A DNA stretch of 38,750 bases from assembly GCA_001662425.1 (NCBI GenBank), contig BDDC01000311.1:1286-40035 (forward strand), given 5' to 3'. Every line of letters begins with the position of its first letter. Positions within the stretch are counted from its first letter, which is position 1. The DNA comes from Chlamydomonas sphaeroides (Eukaryota > Chlorophyta > Chlorophyceae > Chlamydomonadales > Chlamydomonadaceae). Under the pieces are notes generated by a model. The model did not search any database. It saw nothing but the letters and a program-made list of their open reading frames with translations, and was not told where the DNA came from. Below are positions 19,855 to 31,266 of the stretch, in pieces. The translations under genes were made by a program, and so were the position numbers.

Positions 19855-20708
19855 TTAGTTCTTGGGCACGAACACGTTCCACCAGCCGGGCGTGTACGGG
19901 GCGTAGGGGGCAGTCCACTTGCCCTGCATCTTGATGTCGTCCGGGATACTCCCGCCGGCGGCCAAGGCCTCGCTGTCAGCCACCGCCCCGAGGTCCACGC
20001 GGAGCACGCGGTCCAGGCGGAGCTTCATGAACCTGGCGGCAGACCGCGCAAACAAGCACAACACACGTTAGATCTACGAGAGCGCGCAGGGGATCTACAA
20101 GATCCAGGCTCTGAGCAGTGTCGAGCTACAATCGCACTTGCATGCGCTCGCCATCGGCCCTGGGTTGCTGGATCTGGGCCCCGCTTACGTGATCCACATC
20201 TTGTCGGTAGACACCAGAGCCACGGAGGGGCGGCGGACCTGCTTGGCCTTGTCGCCCAGCTTGGCCTCCAGCCACTTGGGCTCGGGCACGATGTAAAAGT
20301 CGGTGTCGCGGCCCTGCTCCTTCAGGTAGCGGACGCGCTCACGCATCTGCTCAGCCATGCTCTCGTTCTGGGGATCGCAGAAGAAGAACTCGGCCGAAGC
20401 GACCAGGGCGTACCACTCCTGCGACATATGGGAGTTGCAAGATCAACTGGGCCGCTCCAATCCAGCGACGCTAACATCAAACAATATCTTACCTGGGCCT
20501 GAGCGGGCTTCTGGGTCGAGGGCGACTCCACGGTGGCAGACGCGCGAACGACAAGAGCACTGCTGCGACCAGCGACGTTGACGGACGCCGACGAGACCAC
20601 AGGGCGCTGAGCCATGAAAGGGCGAGGAGCAACCCGGCCAACAGGGGCAGCCGCGGCCTTGCGGACAGCGGTGGTCTGGCAAGACTGCATCTTCATCGTG
20701 GCGGCCAT
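19855..20708 (-). CDS. ycf54: Ycf54, accessory subunit of Mg-protoporphyrin IX monomethyl ester cyclase (nuclear, plastid-targeted)
   Basis: Ycf54 (LCAA in plants) binds the diiron subunit CHL27/AcsF of the aerobic cyclase and is needed to form protochlorophyllide in chlorophyll synthesis. Three minus-strand exons (20708-20493, 20418-20189, 20032-19855) give 207 residues with consistent phases. Residues 1 to about 56 are a typical plastid transit peptide (Ala/Ser/Arg/Val-rich, acid-poor, ending ALVVRASA). The mature part holds the family signature: YALVASAEFFFCDPQNES, then FYIVPEPKWL, RRPSVALVSTDKMWIT and FMKLRLDRVL. The C-terminal tail ends PGWWNVFVPKN. The start is the ATG in AAAATGG; in-frame extension upstream adds nothing family-like. 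The domain is complete with no break. As a cyclase component it would be expected to be light-regulated with other chlorophyll genes, but no regulatory motif was identified. Confidence 0.96.
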
Positions 20709-22330
20709 TTTGAAATGTGACGACGCAGCAAGCGTATAGCAGGAGCAGCGCAAGTCGATGTGAAATGTGCGTTGCGTTTGGCGCTCGGGGACGGTTAAAT
20801 GCGGAATCGCGAGATGGGGCGATCCCGCAGGGTACACGCTTATGTACCTCGCACGTAACCTGTACCGTGCGCTAATCTCTACCGGACCCAAGCGACCCAG
20901 CATGATATGTACGCGAACCCGTCACCGATACCCGGACGCAGTACCGGCATGCCCTCCGGATGCTCACGCACACCGGCGACACACGAACTCCACGCTGCAG
21001 GTTTAAGTACTTGGTGCGCCTCCGACGGCGTCCAGGATGTCGCCGGGGCCACGAGAGGTGGCGCGGGGTACGCCCGTCCCTGCCCTCTGGCACGCTGGTG
21101 CCGTCTGGTGCCGCCATGCTGCGCCGTGGCCCGAGTTACGCCTGACCTTGGCCGTTTGTGAGCCCCAGCCCCCGTGCGAACTCGATACTGGCTACGTGGC
21201 TAGCAATGTTGCACGGCGGGTGACAGCAGTCCCTCTGTGCTACGCTCTTCCTCAGCCTGGAACACCCTGACCTCCACGTTCAGCCCACCACCCACCAACA
21301 CCATCGCGCCGACCCCATGGTCTTCGTTTGTAAACCTGTCCCAGCTGCGCATGGGTGCATGGCTCGCCCCCCAAAGAGGCCACCCAGACCAGACGAACAC
21401 CGTCGGTCGTTATGCGTTTGTAGCTGGGACTGTTTGAGGGGTCTCGGGCACACCGGCCTCCGTGCCCTCACCTCACGGGCCGGACCTAGCCGCCTGAACT
21501 GCCTAAACGGCAGGAACGCACACCTCAACGCACGTCACCAGAGCCTCCGCCGGCCGCGCGAGCTAAATGTGTGCTGCGGCGGTGCACCGCAGACGGTGAC
21601 ATGAGAGGGTTGCGTTTCAAGTTTGTGAGCCCCATCGACAGTGCGTAGACACCTCTGCACAGAATAAGGGCAAGACAGATATACAGGGACCTTACGCCGC
21701 ACAAGGTTGTACTGCCTGGGCAACGCACCAACAAGGCACGGCGACCTCAACTAATTGCAAACCCTACAACGGATCCTCTCTCCATCCACTTGTCTCTCAG
21801 GAAGTCTTAGGCGCCGCACCGTCCCGCACCCTTGCCGAATAAGAACAGTGCGCCGCGCACTCAACCACGACAATTGCACCGTATTGCGCCAACGGACCCA
21901 TGAAATACTGTCAGTTGCGATCTTGCGAACACAAGACGCCAGCGCAAGATCACCAGCGCTAATAATATAGTCTCCTAGCTATCCGGGTCCTGCTCATACG
22001 ACCATGCAAGAACCCCATACCTTATTGCGCCACCGCGGGAGTTATTCCACCGCACCGTGCACCCATGCTGTGCCCCAGCTGCCCCGGCCCGCCCCTGACT
22101 CCTTCCTGCTTGCCACCTGCAGCCGCCATTGCCTCCCCTCGCCACCCCCCGCTGATGCCCGCTGCAGCACGCTACGCTCCGCATCTACTCCGATGCCTCC
22201 TGGCCCGCCTGCCGTCCAAGCGTGAATGCGCGATCAGCGCATGTGCCCTGCTGCCTGCGCGGCGGGCACCGGCCATCACCACCTCGCTCTCAACATCACC
22301 CCCTCCCGCCTGCTCCCTGGTGCTGTCCCC
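20709..22330. other. Intergenic: Ycf54 promoter and 3' UTR of the plastid membrane-protein gene
   Basis: This 1.6 kb stretch has the lowest GC content in the window together with 35,630-37,371. The first 150 bases upstream of 20708 are the likely Ycf54 leader and promoter; an ATTTAAC element (near 20795) is the only TATA-like string. Small open frames at 21,230-21,440 on both strands and elsewhere show no domain, signal peptide or splice continuation. I see no tRNA or repeat. Confidence 0.45.
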
Positions 22331-25300
22331 CTAGATGGCCTTGAGCACGTCCACCAGCGCCTCCATGGACACGTGGATGGCGCTGTCGCCCAGCAGCCGG
22401 CCCACGGGGCTCTCCTCGATGAAGGGAGCCACCAGCCCCACAGCGCCCGCCTGGGGGGCAGGGGGCAGGGGGCAGGCGGTCACGAGGGAGCAGGGGGCAG
22501 GGGGCAGGGGGCAGGGCGCGTAGGGGGCTTCGGCCCCGCGGTCGCCCTACCTCTTTGTAAGCACGGCGGATCCAGCCCCTGTACCTCTATTTCAACGTCC
22601 ACATTTCTGTGCAGGGCTCTGCAGCCTCATGGCCTCCCCTCCTTGCGACCCGCAGGCTGCTCCCGCCCCCCGCCCTCCCGCCCCCGGCCGCCGCCCCACC
22701 GCCAGCAGCGCCCACGACAGCACCGCCATGCTGCCGAACAGCCCGCTGATGCCGTCGTGCTCGCTGCCCAGCCCCGCCAGCAGGTGGTCGGTGTCGTCGT
22801 TGCCGTCTGGCAGGGGGAGGGGAGGGGAGGGGAGGGGGCAGGGCAGGGAGGGCAGGGGCGTTGGTGGGTGCCAGTGGTCCCTGGCTGGTGTGGACTTGGC
22901 GGGCGGCCGCCGGCGATTGGGCCCCGCACCTGCGCCCCAATCGCCATGCCGCGGCTACGGCCTCCTCGGCACCTGCGCCCTTATGGCCCCGCAGCCCCGG
23001 CCCCCGCCTCCCCACCGTCGTTGTGGAGCGCCTTGTCGAAGGCGGCCGAGGCGGCGAACAGGAGCGAGGCGTTGGCGGCCTGCCGGGGAGGGGTTAGGGA
23101 GGCAGAGGGAAGGATTGGGGGAGGGGGCCGAGTGGCAGGGTGGCCGGGGAACGGGCTGAGCGGAGGCACGGATGCCCCTCTCTGCCCCTGGCCTGTGACG
23201 GCTGATGCCACCCCAGGCAGCACTCCTCCTCTGCCTGTACGCGTGCACACCTTTTGCGCTGCGCAGTCGGTAGCCGCGTTTGGGCAGCCGACGACGGGGA
23301 GGGGGCGCAGGGCAGGGGGGGCGGTGAGCGCGCCTGGCTGTGACCCGCGGGGCCGGCCTGGGTGGGGCTGCGCTGAGCTGCCCGCCCAGCTCATGGCTCT
23401 TCGCTATCACTACATGTTCAACGCGGTACTGGTTCCCCACCCCTGTCCCCTCCGCCGCCTGCCCACCCGCGTTGATGAGGTTGGACACAGTCTCGGGCAG
23501 GTCGTCGGTGGCGGCATGGGCCACACCTGAGGGCGAGCGGGCGGGCGGGCGGGCCGGAGGGAGGGGGCGGTGGGTGAGGACTGCGGGCGCGGCGGGTGGA
23601 ACCAGCTCGCCGCCCACATCCAGCGCGCCCCTTGCGTTGGGGGGGGGGCTCGGTGGTAGCGGCGCTGTGCACGGGGGCTGCAGGGCTGCTGGGGCACAGC
23701 GGGCGGGTCCCCCGGCAGCTCACCCAGCGCGATGGTCGCCAGCACCTGAGGCAGCAGGCGCCGCAGGAGCCGGGCGGTGCAGGGAAAGCAGGCCGGCAGG
23801 CGGGCGTCAGCGGCGGCAAGCAGGGGATGGGCGATGGGCCCGGGCTCCCCAGCAGGCCGCGGGCTGCGTCGCCAGCACGCTGCGGCCGCCACCGCCCCGG
23901 CCTCCCCTCCTCCCCTATCCGGTGCCCCCGGGCCCTGCTCACCTGCAGCCCCACCGCCAGCCCCGCCGCGTTGGAGCCCTCCACCAGGCTCCGCAGCACG
24001 CGCTCCTCCTCGGCGCCAAAGCTGTAGTGCCCCCGGGCCGCCTCCTCCTCTTCCACGCCCATGGAGCCCGCCGCCGAGTCCGCTGCGTGGGCGGCCTGGT
24101 GGTGCGCCGCGGCGTGCAGGCCGGGCTCGGCCTGGGGGTTAGGGAATGGGTAGAGGTTGCGAAAGGGGGGGGGCGGGGCGGCGCAGGAGGCAGAGCGGGA
24201 GGCAGGGGGCACGCTGAGGGGCTAGGAGGCGGGCGCGGGGGCGCCGGCGGGGTGAGCCATGAGGCGGCGGCACACGGCGGCGCGTTGGCCCGGGGCCCGG
24301 GGTGGAGCCGCGGCTGCCACCCCCAGGGCCGCCCCCCAGCCAGCCCCGGGCGCCTGCCCTCCGGCCGCACCTGCAGCAGTGCGCCCAGCGCCAGCCAGGA
24401 GGCGGCACGGTCAAAGGGGTGCAGCTCGGCCGCGCCCTTGCCGCCCCGCAGCGCCGCCAGCGTGCGCGCCACCTCGTCGCCGCTGGTGGTGTGGCGCGAC
24501 ACCACCCACCACAGCGAGAAGCCGCGAGCCGCTGCGGGCGGGAGGCGCGGCGGGGGAGCAGGGCGGGGGAGAGCGCGGCCACGGGATGGCAGAGTCAAAG
24601 AGTGCGCTCTGGCGCCGGTCGGGGGCTGCGCACCCCGCCGCGTTCCTGTGCCCCCCCGTGCGCACTTTGCGCCGCTGGACCCCACCTCCAGCTGGCTGCC
24701 CTGCTGCTGCCCGCCGCTCCAGGTTCCGAGCCCCCTCCCCCTCCCGCCTCCTCACCCGCCAGCGCCAGACAGAAGCCCGAGGCGATGGAAATCATGGGCG
24801 GGTACCTCACCGCCGCCTCCAGCAGCAGCACCACGCCCACCGAGCCGCTGGTCCAGGCCAGCTGCTGCATGGTCAGGGCCAGCCGCCCCACGCCCTGCAC
24901 CGAGTGGCGCGGGTGGGGTTGGGGGTCGGGGGGCGGGGGGCGGTGCGGTGCGGGGACGGGTCGGTGGCACGCCGCAGCCAGGCGGTGCAGCGGCGCAAAA
25001 GGGGGGCGCGGGCCACCCAGCATGGCCGCCTCGTCCTGCAAGCCCTGCCCAACCCCTCCCTGCCCACCCGCCTTCGTCCCCGTACCCTCGCCGCTCCCCC
25101 CCTGACCCCACTCTCCCGCCCACCTGCAGCGCCAGGTCCATGTGGGGCTCGTCGGGGTTGGTGGCCAGCCGGGCGAAGGGCACTGATGGGCGGCATGAGA
25201 GGCGGAAAACGGCAGCGGAAAGAGGCGGAGCTGGGGAGGGAGGGAGGGAGAGCGGCCCCGGGGCGAGACCCTGTGCGCTAGGCCGGTGGCCTGCACCCCG

Positions 25301-26317
25301 GCAGCGGGCGAGCAGGCGGCGCCTCACCCACGGCATATGAGATGAGGGCCGCCGGGATGATTGCGTTGGTGCAGAAGGCCAGGTCCACCAGCGATACGGA
25401 GCTGACCATCTCCTGGGGAGGGAGAGAGGGGCAAGGCAGGTTGGCAGGGAGGCAGTGCGGTGCGCAGCAGCTGGGCCATGCGACGCCCTTGTGTGTGTGC
25501 GGCAGTCCCAGCCTCCCTCCCCTGCCCCCCAGCTCGCCTCCATGAAGGCCATGGCCCCCGGGCCCGCAGCCGCAGCGTGAGCCGCCGCCTCCGCCACTGC
25601 TGCCTCCGCGCCTGCGCCGGCCGCCGCGGCGCCCTCGGCCGCCGCGTGGTGCGCGTGGTGCGCATGCTCCACGGCCTTGGCGGCAGCGGGCGGGAGCGCG
25701 GGCGAGCACTTCAGCGTGTTTGTTCATTTGTAGTGTGCCCGGTGCTGCCCTCCACGCCACCCCGCCCCATCCCACACCCTCTGCTCCCCCACCCCCCCTT
25801 AGGCACTCCGCACCTCGACCGAGTTGACCACCACGTTGCCCACCGCCAGGCCCACCAGCGCCCGGCTGCAGTTGGCCATGGAGAAGACCAGCTCGCGGAA
25901 GGTTCCGAGCTGGCGGGAGCTGAAACGGAAGCTGGCGGGGTCCGCCCCGTCAAACGACAGCAGCGACTCGTTGACGAGGGGCGAGGGTGGTGCCTTCTGG
26001 CTGAGGGCGGCAGACCTGCGGGTGGGAGGCGCGGGGCGAAAGGGCGTGCGGCGGACAGCTGGAGGGCCAACGGGGGATGGTGCGAGGAAATCGTGCGAGG
26101 GTTAGGGAACAGAACGGTCTTGACGTTCAGATTGCACAGCATTTATGTCCAAGGGACAGTAGGCGGTGGAACAGCGGGTGCCGCGGGCTCGCGCTCACTG
26201 CTGGGATGCCTGCGCTCGAACGGTTGCCACCCTCCGGCCCCGGCGAAGGAGAGGGCACGCCGAGCATCGCGAGTTGACGTTACGTGCAATGCGATGAGCT
26301 CGCGTGGACGCGCGCAT
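22331..26317 (-). CDS. Unrecognised plastid-targeted membrane protein, 13 exons
   Basis: I do not recognise this family. Minus-strand exons: 26317-26199, 26015-25814, 25675-25538, 25412-25328, 25182-25124, 24894-24756, 24531-24371, 24131-23943, 23745-23724 (22 bases), 23526-23441, 23079-23016, 22806-22700 and 22450-22331; about 496 residues. The Arg-rich N-terminus (28% Arg, no acid, ending RRVATVRAQAS) is a strong plastid transit peptide; joining it to exon 2 needs phase 2, which the GTGAGC donor supplies. Hydrophobic segments lie near residues 85-107 (ALVGLAVGNVVVNSV), 155-182 (AFCTNAIIPAALISYAVV), 213-248 (SVGVVLLLEA and ISIASGFCLALAG) and 438-456. Exon 3 is His/Ala-rich (VEHAHHAHHAAAEG). 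Intron 3 appears to use a GC donor. The exon 10 donor was chosen to keep phase; the alternative donor ending at 23467 breaks it. Thylakoid or envelope location is inference. Confidence 0.72.
22453..22516. repeat. Intronic GGGGGCA simple repeat
   Basis: About three units at 22453-22476 and four at 22491-22516 lie in the last intron of the plastid membrane-protein gene, just upstream (in gene orientation) of the acceptor at 22451. On the sense strand they are C-rich and extend the pyrimidine tract. Confidence 0.8.
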
Positions 26318-26936
26318 CGTATTTCTGGCGTTGGCGACTGCGAATGGCCTTTGCGTCAAAGGATGTCTGTACGTGTGCGCGCAGAGTAGTGTATCAGGGC
26401 ATAGCAGCGATATTGAGCGTGCGCCCTGCGCAATCGAGTCAGTCGAATATGCACTTTACACAAAATTGCCTAGAAGTGAGCTGTGCAATTTGCACGCTCG
26501 CCGCACTGGAGGATGCGAGGACATCCTGTGCTACTATGCAGCCAACTCATATACTTCCACACTTCACTTAACGGGCCGACAATTCAATGCCGGATCCCGC
26601 CAAACCCAAATCTGGGAAGCTGCGCTCGCGGGCAACATCCAGAGCATCCACCAGACCCTGCACTATACTCCAGGAGCTCCCCTGCTATGCTTCGCTCTGA
26701 TTCCGGCTCCCCCCGGACTTCCCTAGCAAGTACCAGCGGTGTCTCCTGGTCCCGTCATCGAGCCGTGCGCATCCGTACCAGATCATACACCATCCGATCA
26801 CAACCGCACATACGAGCACTGCTCCCTGCCCCTCCACCAACACATGGGCGGCGCCCTGCCCTCACCTCCACTCGCAGGTCCAGGGGTCACCACTGCTCAG
26901 ATAACGTCCATCTTCCTACTGGCAGTTGGTCAGCCC
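26318..26936. other. Short intergenic: promoter of the plastid membrane-protein gene and 3' UTR of the F-box/LRR gene
   Basis: Both neighbours are minus-strand genes. The space from the F-box/LRR stop codon to the next ATG is 619 bases, and only about 140 bases separate the candidate poly(A) signal at 26456-26460 from that ATG, so the promoter must be compact or overlap the upstream 3' UTR. Confidence 0.5.
26456..26460 (-). terminator. Candidate TGTAA poly(A) signal of the F-box/LRR gene
   Basis: TTACA on the plus strand (TGTAA on minus), about 480 bases after the stop codon at 26937-26939, in locally AT-rich sequence. Confidence 0.5.
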
Positions 26937-29900
26937 TTACCTCCAGTACCGCGCCTGCCCTCCCTCGCCGTCGTCCTCGCCCAGCCACGCCTGCGCCTCC
27001 GCGGCCCGCTCCAGATCCCCCGGCCGCCGCCACTCGGCGTACGGATCCCCGAACAGCCTGTCGATCGTGCCCATGCCCACTCCCCAGCAGGCGTCCAGCT
27101 GGAAGTGCTGCAGCGCCGGCAGCCGGGCCGCCAGGCGGGAGGCTGCGGCGTCGCTGATGCTGCGGCAGGAGCGGCAGTGCAGGCGGCGCAGGCAGGACAG
27201 CGAGGCCAGCGCCTCCAGACCCGCGTCGTCCACACCTGATCACAGAGGGGCCGGGGGGGGGGAGGCGGCAGGCGAGGGCGGAGGGGCAGCGGGTCAGGGC
27301 GGAGGCGAGCAAGGCACAGCGCGCGGCAGTGGGGCGAGCTGCTGCAGCGCCTGCACCCAAGGCTGCTGGTCCAGCACCGACCGGGGCACTTGCTCAGCCG
27401 CAGGCGCCGCAGCCGGGGCGCTCCCGCCGCCAGCGCCCGCAGGCCGTGCACGCTGACCAGGGTGGCGGCCAGGTCCAGGTCCGTCAGCGAGGGGCCCAGG
27501 CCGGGCAGCATCTGGGGAAAGGGGAGGGGCGGGCACGGAAGGAGGCAGGGGGCGGGGGCCGGCGCGCGTGGGGAAGCCGGTGAAAGGCCCGTTAGGAGGG
27601 TGCGGCAGGGGCCACGTTGGCCGCAGCTCTTGCCCTCGCAGGCCCTCGCGTGGAGCTCCCCCGCCCCTCTCCCTCTCCCCTGCCTCCTCCCTGCCCGCCC
27701 CACCTGCGCCAGCCCCAGGTTGTCTGTGTTGGTGGACGCCAGCGACAGCCCCGCCAGCCGGGTGAGCCCCGCCAGCGCCGCCAGCCCCGGGGCGCGCACG
27801 TACCAGGAGCGGGCCAGCTCCAGCCTGGTCAGGCAGGTGAGCTGGGCCACCTGGCGGGAGGGGCCAGTGAAAAAGGGGCAGAGGGGGCGGTGGCGCGGTG
27901 GGCTGCTTGGCGCAGCGCGGGAGGGGTAGCGTCCTGGGGCGAGAGCGAAGTTGGAGGACCGGTAGCACAGCAGAGGCAGCGAGCCGATGTCACACCCGGC
28001 CCAAACCCTGCTGTGCCCCCGTCCACCTGCGCCAGTCCCTCGTCGGTGACGCGGCACTCGCTGAGGTCCAGCCTCGTGAGCGACAGCGCGGGCGGCGCCA
28101 GCACACCCAGGCCCTCGCCACTGATCTGGGGGCGGAGCGAGCGCGGGAGAGGGTGCGTGGGGCAGATGCCGAGGTGCGGGAGAGGGGGCGATCGCGGCCC
28201 CCTCACCCCTCCAGTGCGCCCCCTGCCCCCTGGCGCTCCTTGCCCACCTTCCAGCAGCCCCTCAGCTTGAGGCTGCCCAGGCTGCCCAGCGCGGTGAGGT
28301 GGGCCAGGCCGCTGTCCAGCAGATTGAAGCAGTTGGACAGGTCCAGGTGGCGCAGAGCAGGGCACAGGCCCAGCAGCGGGCCCAGCCGCTCGTCGCGCAG
28401 CCGGCTGCAGCCCTGCTCGCAGAGGGGCGGGTCAGCGACAGAGGGGATTGCGGGGGCTGCACAGGGCCGGCGGAGGGGTGAGACACGAAGGCGCACGGGC
28501 TAGGACCTGCTACTGCCGCTGGCCGCAGCCGGGGCCCCGCTCACCGCGAGCCCTCCCTCACTCCCCTGCCTGCCTGCCTCCCTGCTCCCTCCCTGCCTGC
28601 CTCCTCCACCTCTGCCTCCCTCCTCCGCCCCTGGCGCCCACCCCAGGCCCACCTGCAGCTCCAGCCTCATCAGCCCCGGCAGCGCCCTGGTCAGCGCCGC
28701 CACGCCCTCCTCGGTGACGCTGTCGCTGTGCGGCGGCCCCAACCAGAAGCAGCGCAGCCGAGGGAACAGAGCCGCCAGCGCCCGGAAGCCCGCGTCGCTG
28801 GACAGCGCCCCAGACCCGCCGCCGCCCGCTCCTCCTCCTCCGCCGCCGCCTCCCAGCACGCCGCCAATGCCTGCGCCAAGACCTCCCGCCGCCTGGCCTG
28901 GGTCACCGACCTCGAGCCGCGTGAGGCCGGTGAGCGGCGCCAGCGCCCGCAGCCGCTCCAGGCTCCACCCGGGGCGCCGCAGCACCAGGCTGCGCAGGCT
29001 GGGCGCCAGGGGGGCTAGCGCGGGCAGCAGCTGGTCCAGGTCCTGGGCAGGAAGGGGCCGGGCCGGAGCAGGGGCGGGGCGGGGTGAGGGGACATGCAGG
29101 CCCAAGGTGTGGAGGGGCACGGTCGGTTGTATCGGGCAAGACAGCCCCGGCCCCTCGACGACGCCGCTGTCTGCCATGTGCCTGCCCCGCACCCTGCCTT
29201 GCCCCCCTCCCCCGCCAGCCTGCCCCACCTGCCGCAGCACCACCTGGTGCGGCACCACCCCGGGGCTCTCCAGGCCCAGCTCCACCAGCCCCCGCAGCAG
29301 CCCCACGCCGCCAGCCAGGTCGCTGCCCTCCACCGCACTGCACTGCCCGGTCAGCGACAGCACCCGCAGGCCCGACAACGCGGAGGCCTGCAGGGAGCGG
29401 GGGTAAGGAGGGGAGGGGAGGGGAGGACGGGGGCACGAGGACATGGCCTAGCACGGCATTGCACACGGTCCCGGCCCTGCAGCCCAGCACCTCGCAGCTG
29501 CGACCCCCTGGCCGCCCTCCTCCTGGCTGCGGCCCACCCACCAGCGCGACGAAGGGCCGCTGCCCCCGCCCGCCCGCCTGCGGCCCTGGCCTCGGCCCCA
29601 GCTCCGGCCTGCTGCAGTCGCGCAGGCGCAGCTCCGTGAGGCGGCCCAGGCAGCCCAGGCCGGCGGCCCATTGCGGCCACCGCACGTCGGCCAGGTGCAG
29701 GCTACTCAGAGCCGGCACGCGGCTGAGCCACTCCACAGAGGGGGCCGAGGGGCTGGCCGGGGCGCCGGGCGAGCGCGGCACGGCGGCCGGGGGCGAGGGC
29801 GGCGCAGCGGGGGCGGCCGGGGAGGGCGGGGAGCTGGAGGCGGGGGAGCGTGTTGGATGGTCCGGACCCACGGTCCCCGCACTGTCGTCTGCTGCTGACG

Positions 29901-31266
29901 AGGTGCTGGCCGCGCTGCCCATCTCCCCCTGCTGGCCCTCCTCGTCCTCCACCTCAAGCGCCACTCCGAACATGGCGGCCGCCAGTCGGGCCGCTGCATC
30001 GGCTGGCGCCATGGCCGCCTCGGCCGCCGCCAGCCCCGGCGCGAGCCTCCCGCCAGCAGCGCCCAGCAGGCGACCGTCCGCGCCGCCCCCGTGACTGCTG
30101 CCCGACGGGCCGGCAGCGCTGCTACTGCTGGAGGGCCCACCGGCGCCTTGGATCGCGGCCTTGCCCGCTCGCAGCTGTGTTGCCGTGAGGTGGAGCGCGG
30201 GAGGCGGCGGCGGCGGGCCAGGGGGCGGCAGTGGGGGCGCCCGTGCAGCCGGCGGCGAAGCCCTGAACAAGGGAGGTGGCGGCGGGCCTGGAGGCGGCGG
30301 TGGCGACGCCTGGGGGGCCACCGTCGCGGGTCGGAATAATGGCGGCGGCGGGGGGCCGGGAGGTGGCGGCGGCGGTGGGGGCTTGGCCCCGCCTTGCCCC
30401 ACCGCCCCGCCGCTGCCGCCCGCCGCCACCCTGGCCTGGCCGGGCACCGGTTCCGCCGTGGCAGGGCCCGCATCCCCTGGCCGGGATGGGCTGGGCGCCG
30501 CCTCTTGCGGCGTGACCCGCGCCGAGGGGAAGCGCTTCTGGGCCGGCGACAGGCCGCCACCTAGCATGTACGGCGAGGGCGTCGGCGGCGGTGGCGGCGG
30601 TCCGGGAGGCGGCGCCGGCGGCGGCGCTGGTGGCAGCAGCGGCAGGGAGCAGGAGCGGATGGTGGCGTGCCTCAGCCCGGGCAGCGCGCCCAGCACATGC
30701 GCTAGGACGTACGGCAGGCGGGGCCCGACCAGCTCCAGCCGCTGCAGGCCAGACAGCGCGCCCAGCGCCGCGACGCCCGCTGCGGTGAGGCCCCCGGCGT
30801 TGAGCTGCAGCAGGCTCAGGCCTCTGCAGGCAGTGATGAGGCGCACATCGCCGTCGGCCAGCGGACCGCAGCCGGCCAGATCGAGGGCCGTCAGCGCGGG
30901 AAAGCGCTCCGCTACCGGCAGTCCGGGCTCAACCGCCGACAGCGGAGAAAGGTGGCGCAGCTGCAGGCGCCGTACAGCAGCAGTGGCAGCATGCCGCCAG
31001 GCGCCGCAGACCAGGCGTAGCGTGCGGATGGTGGACGAGAAGGCCTCGTCCCGCAGACCGGAGTCGGGGGCGCCGGGCCCCTCTTGACGGCGCGCCGGTG
31101 CGGCTGGCGCTGTTCCTGACGTGCTCGGCAGTTCAGCGCAGATGTCGGCGGCTATCGCGGCAAGTTCTGACGAGGCAAACTCCCCGGGGGGCAGGACAGC
31201 CGTTGCCTCGACGAGGAGCGGGAACAGGTCAATTGGCAGCGCGTGCCAAGGCGGGGCCGTCTCCAT
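26937..31266 (-). CDS. F-box-like / leucine-rich-repeat protein with polyproline insert
   Basis: Exons (minus): 31266-29542, 29387-29229, 29042-28653, 28412-28248, 28125-28027, 27850-27704, 27511-27382, 27235-26937; phases agree and give 1,037 residues. The N-terminus (WHALPIDLFPLLVEA ... RLVCGAWRHAA) fits a divergent F-box, which would tie the protein to an SCF ubiquitin ligase; this is inference. Residues about 85-205 hold leucine-rich repeats (LTALDLAGCGPLADGDVRLI). About 210-375 is formin FH1-like polyproline (PPPGPPPPP blocks), then a Ser/Ala/Gly linker. From about 515 to the end cysteine-containing LRRs resume (LRHLDLSNCFNLLDSGLAHL, LTRLDLSECRVTDEGLAQ, LRRLHCRSCRSISDAAA), the subtype typical of F-box/AMN1 proteins. 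Introns mostly fall at repeat boundaries, as if repeats were duplicated with exons. The stop codon (AGG TAA) overlaps a good donor AG/GTAAGG. Confidence 0.86.

Noticed and set aside
21237..21437. Possible transposon-derived fragment on either strand
   Set aside because: No transposase or reverse-transcriptase motif, terminal repeat or target duplication could be seen.
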